Below the pieces are notes generated by a model. The model saw only the letters and a program-made list of their open reading frames with translations, had not been told where the DNA came from and ran no database searches. Shown one piece after another: positions 1 through 47,176 of a DNA stretch of 64,000 nt. The DNA is taken from NCBI GenBank assembly GCA_963989385.1, contig OZ022499.1, positions 79,535,903-79,599,902 on the forward strand, given 5' to 3'. The position numbers and the translations under genes were made by a program. Source of the DNA: Ctena decussata. Taxonomy: Eukaryota > Mollusca > Bivalvia > Lucinida > Lucinidae. The number at the start of each line of letters is the position of its first letter. Position 1 is the first letter of the stretch.

Positions 1-41
1 TTCTTATAGTCAGACTTAGCTAGCCAAACCAATCATATGTT

Positions 42-247
42 TTAAGGTGACTAGATACCTCCATGTTTTTCCAGGGGATACAATTTTAGCAGTTTAGCAT
101 TGGCTTCCCTATAAGAAAAAGGGGTCTGCTCTTAAAGGAAAGAATTTGCACCCACTTTTAAGAGTTGAACCTAACAATTTAGACGGATGGCAAAGGCGCA
201 AAAAAAGGCAGAGTTGCTTCCCTTGAAAAGGTATCCATTCACCTAAA
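42..247. mobile_element. TTAAGGTG-family MITE (truncated middle)
   Basis: Starts TTAAGGTGACTAGATACC and ends TATCCATTCACC. The centre has CTCTTAAAGGAAAGAATTTG. In this family a central hairpin of TTAAAGGAAAGAATTTGCTC type is flanked by TTAAGGTGNATGG ends. Confidence 0.7.
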
Positions 248-607
248 CTGCCTAAAATTATTATAAAAAACAAAGCTGGGGCTCAGCTTTTATGATTCTA
301 TTTTTGAAGATGTATAAAATCATTTATTCAGAGGCCTATTCAACTGTGAGCACTTGACAAGGTATCGCAATTGCTCAATGTCTGGTACCGTAATTGTGTA
401 TACAGCTGGGTACCAGTACATCAAACAGCAAGGACTGTGCTGTGAGTGTTCACATTGAATATGCCTCTATATATGCATATAAATTATACAAAGTACAGGA
501 TACCATTTTGAATTGGTAATGCATGGTTTTATCCCTTAGTGTCATAATGCTTAGTTCTATTATTTTGTTATCTCATTACTGTTAATTTTATTGTGTCTTA
601 ATTCTAG

Positions 608-37416
<36,809 letters not shown>

Positions 37417-37545
37417 TAGTAGTATTAATTAGAAACACTTTCTATGATCTCAGAAATATACAGTATTATTTTTTCCAGTATATGAAATTTTTACACTGGG
37501 TAAAATGCTCCCTTCAGTAGGATAGTTTACTATTCAAGATATCTG

Positions 37546-37551
37546 AATAAA
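37546..37551 (+). other. WDR27: WDR27 polyadenylation signal
   Basis: AATAAA lies 130 bp after the WDR27 stop. It is the first canonical signal downstream and is followed by T/G-containing DNA. Confidence 0.6.
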
Positions 37552-37647
37552 GAAAAAACACGTGCCTAATATGTGATCCATAAAATCTTGTGCTGAAGTG
37601 GTTGAAGATGAAACAATATTACAGAGGGATGACTTGTGATTTTATAT

Positions 37648-37738
37648 CCCTTTCAACAGAATTTCAGTCATATCAAGCAATCAAAAGGTTGATAATGACA
37701 GGCTGTGTGCAATGGAACTCTGTTTATGACTAAAAAAA
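37648..37738 (-). mobile_element. SINE body fragment
   Basis: CCTTTCAACAGAATTTCAGT and TCATATCAAGCAATC, with GTGCAATGGAAC, resemble the body of the SINE at 62935-63118. Confidence 0.5.
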
Positions 37739-37909
37739 GTTCTGCATCCAGTGAGATTCAGAACAGTATGGTTAACTTGATTGTGAAAGGTAATAACAGG
37801 ACTGTGAAAGGAAATAACAGGACTTGAGCTATATACGTGTAGTTGAACAGAAGTTAAGGAACAGATAGTGAAGACCTAGAACAGACAGCAGTCTATTATG
37901 AGCATATAT

Positions 37910-38146
37910 GAGCCGCGACACGACAAAACCAACAATGTGGTTGTGCGCCCAGCGCAGACTCAGATCAGCCTGGGCATTTGCCCAGTGTGGTCAGACTCAT
38001 TGTTAAGTGTTCAAAGGGTAGCTAAGGGTCTAAGCTACCTCCATGCGTACAGCGAAGACTCTGATCAGACTGGGCGGATGCCCAGGCTGATCTGAGTCTG
38101 CGCTGGGCGCACAACCACATTGTTGGTTTTGTCGTGTCGTGGCTCA
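37910..38146. mobile_element. GAGCC palindromic MITE, copy 7
   Basis: GAGCCGCGACACGACAAAAC to TTTTGTCGTGTCGTGGCTCA, in the intergenic space past WDR27. Flanks ATAT on both sides. Confidence 0.88.
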
Positions 38147-38389
38147 TATGTACTCTGTTAGCAAAGTTTGGTCTGTGATAAAACATATTGGAATGGTCAA
38201 ATTTTAATATGGGAAAGTTCAATAGTATATTGTGCCAGCAAACAGCCAGAAGGTCTGTGATGTACATGATTTAGCCCTGAAACCATCTCTTTTCAAAATT
38301 TGATTTGATAGATGGATGGGAACTTGTGCCTTTATGGCCCTTTCAAGGATATTTTTGTTATTTTAGGCTGATGAGGACACTTTGGGTGA

Positions 38390-38618
38390 ATATATACACC
38401 ATGTTTTTCTGTCATTTTTACAGAGGGAAACAACTTTTGTGACTTCCTATTTGCTTTCCTGGATTTAGTAACCTTTCCAAAATGAGGTCACCTTTTTAAA
38501 GGAAAGACTTTGCCTCCAGAAGATCAAATTCCTTTAAGTGTTGATCCACTATGAAAAGGTATGCAAAAATGAAAATGTCAGAGTTGCTTCACCTTTAACC
38601 AAGTTTTCATCCATGCCA
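38390..38618. mobile_element. TTAAGGTG-family MITE
   Basis: GGGTGAATATATACACCATG to TTCATCCATGCC; the central hairpin is partly lost. Confidence 0.6.
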
Positions 38619-39149
38619 TCTAAATCATCAGTTTAAGTGCTCACTTCTTGGCCAGCATGACTGCACCAGCTTTCTGAACATAAAAAAAGAATTAGAAGCT
38701 GTCTTACTCCACTAGGCTTGAGGAACAACTTATACTGCTTTGCATGTCCTTCAAAGCAAACTGGACTTTTTTTAAATCAGTTTGTTAATCTTATTATCTT
38801 TATCAAGCTCAGTGATATATATATTAGTATTGAGAGATTTGAGAGCTCCATTTAAGCTGCGTTTTGATCATAATTATGGAGTTGTAATTTTATTTATTTT
38901 TCAGTAAAACACATATTCAAATGCACTTATTACGTATGTAACACTATCTCTGATTGGATAACGTCAGAAACTTGCAACAGTATTATTCTGCAATATACTG
39001 TCAGAAACCGAATGTCATCATGCACCTTCTCATTGGCTGACCTCTGGTTTAACGTCCCTGTAAGTGTTTGCTGTGGGTGCAAAGTAGCACACTTTTAAAG
39101 TTGAAAATGTGAAAAGTGCGTTAGAATGGGGATACCTGTATTGAAAATG

Positions 39150-39275
39150 CTCATTTGGGGAGATAAGTTGTCAATTTTATGGTGGCAAATTGCGTTTTAC
39201 GGCTCTGCTGGCATCACCGTAAAACAAAATTTCCAACCATAAAACCTGCGATTTACCTCCCCAAATGACAATTTT
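39150..39275. mobile_element. Foldback MITE
   Basis: TCATTTGGGGAGATAA faces TTTACCTCCCCAAATGA; GCGTTTTACGG faces CCGTAAAAC. Confidence 0.65.
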
Positions 39276-39284
39276 GAGTACATT

Positions 39285-39430
39285 TATCCCCCAATTGTGA
39301 ACCCTCATCGGAGCTTCGTTGCTAAGAGGGTTCTTAGAGGGTTCTTGGGAGTCATAGCATATGTTTTCATAAAGAATGTAGATAAAATATTTTATTATCC
39401 TCAAAACCCCACCTTACCTGGAGCTGTGAT
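39285..39430. mobile_element. Hairpin MITE fragment (CTCCAGATAAG family)
   Basis: GAACCCTCATCGGAGC, AACCCTCTTAGCAACG-type pairing and a right part ending CCTTACCTGGAGCTGTG. It resembles the right half of the elements at 31097 and 2889. Confidence 0.5.
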
Positions 39431-39657
39431 TTTATATCTGGTTTATAATGTCAGATGTCTCATTTTGGTCATTGAAATTGAAATATGAAATTTGTTCAAA
39501 CCTCAGTGTTTGTTTTATATTCTCTCCTTCTATATTAGGAGTAGGCCAGTGGCATACCATATTTAATATAAATGAATGGACATCTCAGCCATTCCTATCA
39601 CACATCCCTCCAGTTTTGAAATGGACAAGTCTACCGAATTGTTCTTGCTATTCTGTT

Positions 39658-39888
39658 AAGGTGTTTGGGTACACCTATGTTTTTCTCCCACTTTTACAAC
39701 ATTGAAATAACTTGTGACTTCCTGTTTGCTTTGCTGGACAATGTTGTCTTTCTAAAATAGGATCTACTCTTATAGGAAAGAATTTGCTCCTAGAGGAGCA
39801 AATTCTTTCCTTCAAGAGTTGATCCTAATGGAGAAGGTAATGGAAATGACAAAGTTGCTTCCTCTGGATGCATACCTATTCACTTTTA
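39658..39888. mobile_element. TTAAGGTG-family MITE, near full
   Basis: TTAAGGTGTTTGGGTACACC to GCATACCTATTCAC; central hairpin CTCCTAGAGGAG with long arms. Confidence 0.72.
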
Positions 39889-40094
39889 GCTGGCTAGCCA
39901 TGAAGACCTTGTCTTTCAGACTTAAATTTTTTCTAATATGGGTCTATACTGTTTGCTCAGACATTCCTGTCCGAATATTATAGTAAAACTGAATGACAGC
40001 ATGTTTGATCTCATGAAATCTTGTCTATGACAATACAAAATGGAATTTTAAAGTCGGGCATTTGTGTCCAAATGTTTATGATAAACACCTATCA

Positions 40095-40312
40095 AGGTGA
40101 ATGGGTACACTTTCAGGGGAGCAAGTCTGCCATTTTCACTTTTGCTTCCCCTCCTCAGTTGGGCTCATTTCTTAAAGAGGAAAGAATTCGCTCCTCTAGA
40201 GTTTACCCCTTTCATCTAGGGAAGAGTATAGGAAGTCACAAAATGTGTCTGTCTGAAAAATGGCAGAGGAGCATAGCAGTGCATCCTTACACCTTTATTG
40301 TGGCTAAGCTTC
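40095..40312. mobile_element. TTAAGGTG-family MITE
   Basis: CAAGGTGAATGGGTACACTT to GTGCATCCTTACACCTTT. Confidence 0.68.
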
Positions 40313-40556
40313 TGCACTTCGACTAAGAAATGACAAGACAAATTTTTTTCATAATATATTCTGATTATGCATTTATTTTGCTGACTGCTAAGCAGAAATT
40401 TAATGATCACTAAAATGATCTATAAAGTACATATTACAGTGCTAGGCATCTGATCAATGTCAAAGCACTACGGCAGTTGCATAGCAAAAAGCTCAAGATT
40501 GACTCACAGCTCAAGGTAAAGGTCAGTTTTGGTAAAGATGTTCTTGCTTTCTTGAT

Positions 40557-40655
40557 CAAAACACTGTGGCACCTCATTAGAACTGCCTGAGTAGAACTGC
40601 CTCAGTAAGGCAGTTCATTGATGTTCTGATGAAGGGACACACTGCAAATGTGTTT
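40557..40655. repeat. Small hairpin repeat
   Basis: CACCTCATTAGAACTGCCT faces AAGGCAGTTC..GATGAAGGG; the core is like that of the CTCCAGATAAG family. Confidence 0.45.
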
Positions 40656-41077
40656 TAATAGCATCTGAGCATTTAGCAGTAGAAAACCTGATTCAAGCAC
40701 AGGCTATTCATCCATGATAGATAAACATTTTGATATGTCATGCTCTGCAGAATTCTGACCAGAACCAAACCTTTTTTGAGCTGTGTTTCATAAACTGTTA
40801 TGGGCCTAAACATTTCATACATATACATGTGTATAATAACTAAACACAACAATGTAAGTATACAATTATAAAGTAAAATGTACGAGATAAATAGTTCCTC
40901 TTCACAATGAACGAATATCTTTGGAATATACTTATTTTTAAGTGCGTACGGACATTTATTTTTCATTCAACATATGCACAAACCGGCATTTATTCTGCAT
41001 TAAATATCAGCATGTATACTGCAATGCCCAAACTAATCCATCTGTGTTGCCACATTGATCTAGAACTCTTTTTTTAT

Positions 41078-41320
41078 CTTAAAGAATGGGTACACTTTCA
41101 TTAGCAGCAACTCTGTGATTTTAATTTCTGCCACCTTTCTTAACAGGCCAACTCTTAAAGGGAAGAATTTTCTCCCCTAGGAGCACATTCTCTCCATTAA
41201 CAGAGGACCTCATTTTTGAAGGGCTACATCCAGGGAAGTATACAGGAAGTCACGAAGGTGTTCCCCTTGTAAAAATGGTGGAAAAACTATAAAGCTGAAT
41301 GTGTAATCATTCACCTAAGT
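41078..41320. mobile_element. TTAAGGTG-family MITE
   Basis: CTTAAAGAATGGGTACACTT to AATCATTCACCTAAG, in the intergenic region. Confidence 0.66.
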
Positions 41321-41955
41321 ACTGCACAACCATTTTGGCCATGACAAACATTATAGTGTACTGAGTACATTTGCAAGTAAGAGACAGACCACTTTTGCAC
41401 ATTTTGCCTGCATATTTGCTATTGGCTACAGGTTCCACTACGTCCAGACAATGTGGGAACAAACTGTAGTCTGGGACCAGTTGTTCGGAGCATTAGGTTA
41501 AAGGAAGTCCAGGATTAGATAAATCTTCTAGTTTTCATAAATCAAGCACACTAATATTTTTTACCAAGAGATTAGAAAATTTTTCAAAGCTCCTCACATT
41601 CTTTTGCCAAAAAATGACAGGGTTTTTGCAAATAATTAAACTGTAACATCTCATTAACTTATGACATGGTTAGTTTTGAACAACAGATACTGGGCCCTGG
41701 TCTGAGTGTGCATCTCATTTGCATAATGAACAAAGACACATTTCATGCTGAAGTGCATTTACCTATCTGTCACATGCGCCTTATACCATGTGACATGACC
41801 CATCAACCTACCCATACTGTCCAATAAGCCCCTCTACTTTTTAATCTTTACATTTGCACACTATCAACAAACCTCATATAGGACACATAGCAAAATAGCA
41901 AAAGGCACCTTTTCAAACATGGATCAGATCTTTTATCAGCAGTTTATAACGAAGT

Positions 41956-42070
41956 TTATTCCGCTTGTCCAAATGTTTTTATTTTCAGCAGGTTCATGGT
42001 TTCTGTCCATAGTTTTTCAGCAGTTTCTTCATCTTTAGCCTTATCTAGCAGTTCATCTCTCTTACATTCT
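41956..42070 (-). CDS. RDH-like exon 7 (C-terminus, stop)
   Basis: Acceptor TACTTCAG after a pyrimidine-poor tract; phase 2 in. It encodes KECKRDELLDKAKDEETAEK and LWTETMNLLK and ends in TAA at 41958-41956. The D/E-A-E-K-LW pattern is the usual C-terminal helix of RDH11-14. Confidence 0.85.
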
Positions 42071-45000
42071 CTGAAGTAATAATAATAAGTTATTTTAATG
42101 TATGGTTACAATACAATGCCTGGTAAATGCACAATTTCATTCCTGCTTCAAAATTCAAGTTTCTGCAAATGAATTGCCAAAATTGAGCCGCGACACAACA
42201 AAACCAACAAAGTGGTTGTGCGCCCAGCCCAAACTCTGATCAGCCTGGTCACCCCCTTAGTCTGATGACAGTCTTCACTAAGCCCTTAAAGGGTAGCTAC
42301 AAAGGTCTAAGCTACATCCATGCGGACAGCGAAGACTGATCAGACTGGGCCGATGCCCAGACTGATCTGAGTGCGCTGGGTGCACAACTACTTTGTTGGT
42401 TTTCTTGTGTTGGGGCTCAATTATAATGATGCTGTTGAACTTTTATGAATTCAATGCATATTAGTACACATCTCTTTTTCTTTCTAAAATTGCCATGAAA
42501 ATATACATTTATCTTAGATGCAGTTAGCAGGTTGGGATAATTTGAGTGAAAAGAATACTTTTACAGTGTTCTTGAGAGTCAGAATCAAAATAGTTCAGCT
42601 CTAGCATTGAATTGTTGAGTAATAATTCACTGTTTGTTGGTCAGTTTTTTATAGATTTATCACTCTTGCTCCGTGCTCATGATATCATCTACTTTACAAC
42701 TGACCTCAAAACAGAGAATTACTATTCAACAATTCAATGCTAGACGTGCTTTATTTCTTAATTAATACTCTTGACAAGACATTTTTGGGCATTAAGGCAT
42801 AGAAGGCATCATCTGAGCTATGTCAGCCAAAAATAAGCTGATGTCTTTGTGAAGAGCAAAGACTCCAACTTAAGACTCAAACTAGTCTGTGAATCAGTGC
42901 AGTCTAGCTAGAGCTTTCATTTTGTGCTTGTAGATTTCTTAGGGCCAATACCTGTAGTATGCAAACAGTAGATGCTCTATAAGACAGTACAGTATTAAAT
43001 GTGTTAAGGTGAATGGGTACAACTTCAGTCAGGGGGAGCAACTCTGCCATATTCAGTTTTGCCTCCCTTTTCAGTTGGGGGTCAACCCTTCATGTAAAGA
43101 GAGGACCTCATTTTAGAAGGGCTAGATCATGGAGGGAAGCAAACAGTAATTCACAAAAGTTCTTTCCTTTGAAAAAATGGCAGAAAACCATGAAAGTGAA
43201 TGATACCCTTCACAGGTGAAATGATACACAACTGAACTTGTCTTATGGGGTCACTAAAGCAGGCACGTTTTTAGCAGCCTCTTTTTTTGGGTCCCTTGAA
43301 ACAAAATACATTGAAAATGCATGTGTTAATGGACTTGTTTTAAGCAGCATTTTTCTGTGTCCCCTTGGGTGACCCCTAAAACAGGTTCGACTGTATGTGA
43401 AATTCCATTGATATTTTTCTTGACTTCATTGCCACATACGAAGTAAAGGTTTTAATACTTACTTATAATATTGTCCAGACACAGTAGTTAAAGCCTCGGC
43501 TACACAACAAAATATAGTTGACTGAGCTCCGTCCTCTGGCGCTTTCATAAGGAACCAGATAAATGGGGAGAAGGTAAAGCCTACAAATGCTGACTGACGG
43601 AAAGGCATGAAACGATGAATTCCTGTTTTAGTCACACCAGGATTTACAGCGTTCATAGTGACACCCACATCTGAAATGATAAATGATAAAGCAAAATATA
43701 GTGGTTCTCGTCATTGTTTGGATTCTGTAACCTGTAACCCTGACTGTCCTAAATATTTGAACAATCTGTGCCTGGTTGTTCAAAATTAATGACGTAAGTG
43801 AACCAGATGTTATATTTTCAAATGTATTGTTTGCAAAAACTTTGCTATTTTTGGTGAAACAAGACCTGACACAGGGCAAGAATAGCTCGCCTGACAGCAC
43901 CTTGCCCATCACATAAAAAACTTTAACGTAAAACTTTAACATTCTGCTAACGCCACCGCCGCCGCCAACGCCAACGCCGAGGGTAGCGCAATAGCTCTTC
44001 CTGAACTTCGTTCTGGTGAGCTAAAAATGTGTCAGAGGGAGCAAATTCTTTCCTTTAAGAGTTTACTCTTATGAAGAGGGAGATGTGCCTGTACTATCTC
44101 ACTAAAAACTAAATAGTATATTTGAGCTGCAACACGAGAAAATCAACAAAGTGGTTGTGCCTCCAGCGCCGACTCATATCAGCCTGGGCATCCGCCCAGT
44201 CTGATCAGAGTCTTCCCTGTCTGCATGAAGGTAGCTTAGACCCTTAGCTACCCGTTAAGTGCCTAGGGAAGATTCTGCTCAGACTAGGCAGATGCCCAGG
44301 CTGATCTGAGTGTACGCGGGGCACACAACCACTGATCATTTCTCGTGTCAAGGCTCATTTTCTGAAGACTGCCACAGCCACTAATTCTCAAATTCCCTGA
44401 CATCACAGTTTCTTTCCAAATTTCTCTGACAAACCACATACATGTAATTTCCTTACTTTTTCCTGACCTGGAGAAAATCTGTTTTTCAGATGTTTTTTCC
44501 CCCGTCTATGGCAACCTTGTTTATCATGTTGATCCATGTTGCCATTTTCTAATTAAAACAGATCACTCTAAACTGCAAAGCTTTTGCCTGTCTTCCTTTT
44601 CCGAGGGAGACACTTGAACTGAGTGCTTGTTGTTTTACCTTCAGCAGTAAATTTCTTGGCAAACTGTACAGTAAACATTGCAACAGCTAGTTTTGACTGT
44701 GAGTAGCCCTTTGCTGGAGTATATTCCCGCCTCTCAAAGTTGATGTCATCAAAGTCTATCTCCCCTAACTGATATGCTGCAGCTGTCGTGTTGATAATTC
44801 TTGCTGGTGCTGATTTTTTCATGGTGTCCAACAATAGGTGAACCAGTAGAACATGGCCTGTAAGGTGTAAAATATATAACTTTAATTTTCTTAACAGAAT
44901 ATCAATCTGCCACTTTTAATTCACTAAAAAGTCAAATCTGTCTTTGGCAAACATCCAAGAGAAGGAAAAAAATCTTGCTTAATACAGGTCAATTTACAAC

Positions 45001-47138
45001 AAATACTAATATGGAATATGAGATTTTGGCCTCTAAAGATAGATTTTGCTGGGCAGAAGTGGCCTTTGAGGCTCTTAAGACAGATTTTGCTCAACAAAGG
45101 TGGCTTTTAAGACAGGTCTGACTGAATAAACATGTACATACATCAAGGGCCATAACACAAATATTGTGTCTAAAGACAGGCCAAAGGTTAAAATTCTGGC
45201 AGAAAGGATACAATCATGATCACGGTAAAATATGGTTCATTTCAGATGATTATAATAACTTGATAGTATTAGAAGATGAGGCCACAATATTTATATTTTA
45301 AATTTGGCAGAAAAAAGGTGTTTATTAGCAATATCTTTAAGTGAAAAACTGAAGGGGTTGAAAACCACCCAATTTGTCAATCTGCAGAGGTGCTGCATAT
45401 GTCAGTTTGAAAAGCATCACAAATGTATGATACCTTGCAAATGCAAACCTATTTGTTTCCCCTTTCATCTCTGAATGCATACTGGTTTGCTCTTGGAGAG
45501 GGATAGATACCCTGGGGACAAAATTCTGATTGTAACAGAAAGCTGCTATTGCTCTGATTATTTCTGAAGTTTGGTTGTAACCAAGATATTCCAAATACCT
45601 AACCTAGCTAAACAAACAACAATATCACAAACCAAAACATTTTATACTGACTCAGATAGTTAATCTGAAGCTGCTGCTCCATTTTATCATCCGTCATGGC
45701 ATAAGGACACATCATCACTCCAGCATTGTTAACTAGAATATGGAGTTCTTCTTCCTCTGAAAGCAAGAGATTATCTCATTCATAACCATAATTACCCTAA
45801 ATGCTGAGATAGCTGAGATAGATTCTGAGCAAATGGCTTCAGAAGTGGTAGGTCATGCGAGACTCAACTGGTCCAGTTCATCCATGATTTGCAGGCAAAC
45901 CTAGACAGAGCCAATAATAAAGGTCACAAACAAACAGACCTCATTATTATGGACTTTGCCAAGGCTTTTGATAAGGTCCCCCATAGACGATTGATTTACA
46001 AACTGGAGTATTATGGTATCCGAAATGATATCCTCCGGTGGATCTCTGCCTGGCTATCTGGAAGGACACAAAAAGTTGTTCTGGATGGTGTCTGTTCAGA
46101 CCCTCTCCCTGTGTTGTCTGGTGTCCCCCAGGGTTCTGTTTTAGGGCCCATCCTGTTCTTAATCTTTATTAATGACCTGCCAGACAACATAAGCTCCACA
46201 GTCCGCCTTTTTGCTGATGACTGTGTACTCTATAGAAATATTAGACGGTCCGAAGACCAACAGATACTCCAAGATGATTTAGATAAATTGGCACTTTGGG
46301 AAGAGGCATGGCTCATGAAATTTAATGTTGCCAAATGTCACTCTATGAGGGTGACTAGGCACCCCCCTCCAAAGCAGATAATCCATGGTTATACATTGCA
46401 TAACCAAGTCCTAGAGAATGTATCGTCAGCCAAATATTTAGGAGTTGAAATTACGGATGACCTCGAGTGGGGTCAGCACATCAATGAAATTACCAGTAAG
46501 GCTACTAAGACTTTGGGTTTCCTTCGTAGAAACTTGACTTTTGCATCGAAGGAAATCAAGGCTGCTGCATATAAAACTCTGGTCCGGCCCAAATTAGAAT
46601 ATGCAGCGCCAGTTTGGATGCCCCATCACCAAGTTGATATTAACAGAATAGAAAAAGTACAGAGGACTGCTGCCCGTTGGACCTGTAGGCGCTGGCGCAA
46701 TCAAAGCCATGTGGGAGAAATGTTAGAAGAACTCCAATGGCCGGACCTGCAGGAAAGACGACAGCAGGCTTCTCTGTCTCTATTCTACAAAATCCATAAT
46801 AATCTTGCCATTGTAGATAAGAATAAGTACCTATCTGAGGTTGGTGAAGGGAGCAGGAGAACTAGGTCCCACCCATTCCAGTACCACCGTCCAAACGCTT
46901 ACACGGACGGTTTTAAGAATTCCTTTTTCCCCAGGACAATTGCAACTTGGAATGGCCTTACAACCGAAGCTGTCTCTTCGGAGACAGTTGATGGGTTTAA
47001 GGCCAAAATTTAATATCCTAGGGTAGGGCAGGGGTTAGGCATGGAATGCCTGCCCCTGAGGACTTCTTGTAAATAGTTTTAACCTGCTGGTGGCTTTGTC
47101 ACAATTTCATTTTTTTTTTTTTTTTTAATATTTTATTT

Positions 47139-47176
<38 letters not shown>

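Larger units (their letters stand above)
37552..41955. other. Intergenic region between convergent genes
   Basis: No host gene was recognised. It holds a SINE fragment, one GAGCC MITE, four TTAAGGTG MITEs, two CTCCAGATAAG-type hairpins and a foldback at 39150. The remainder is unremarkable AT-rich DNA. Confidence 0.6.

Noticed and set aside
43459..43461. In-frame TAA as the end of the RDH-like protein
   Set aside because: The TAA overlaps a GTAAGT donor, and a further exon at 42070-41956 continues the family's C-terminus in frame.
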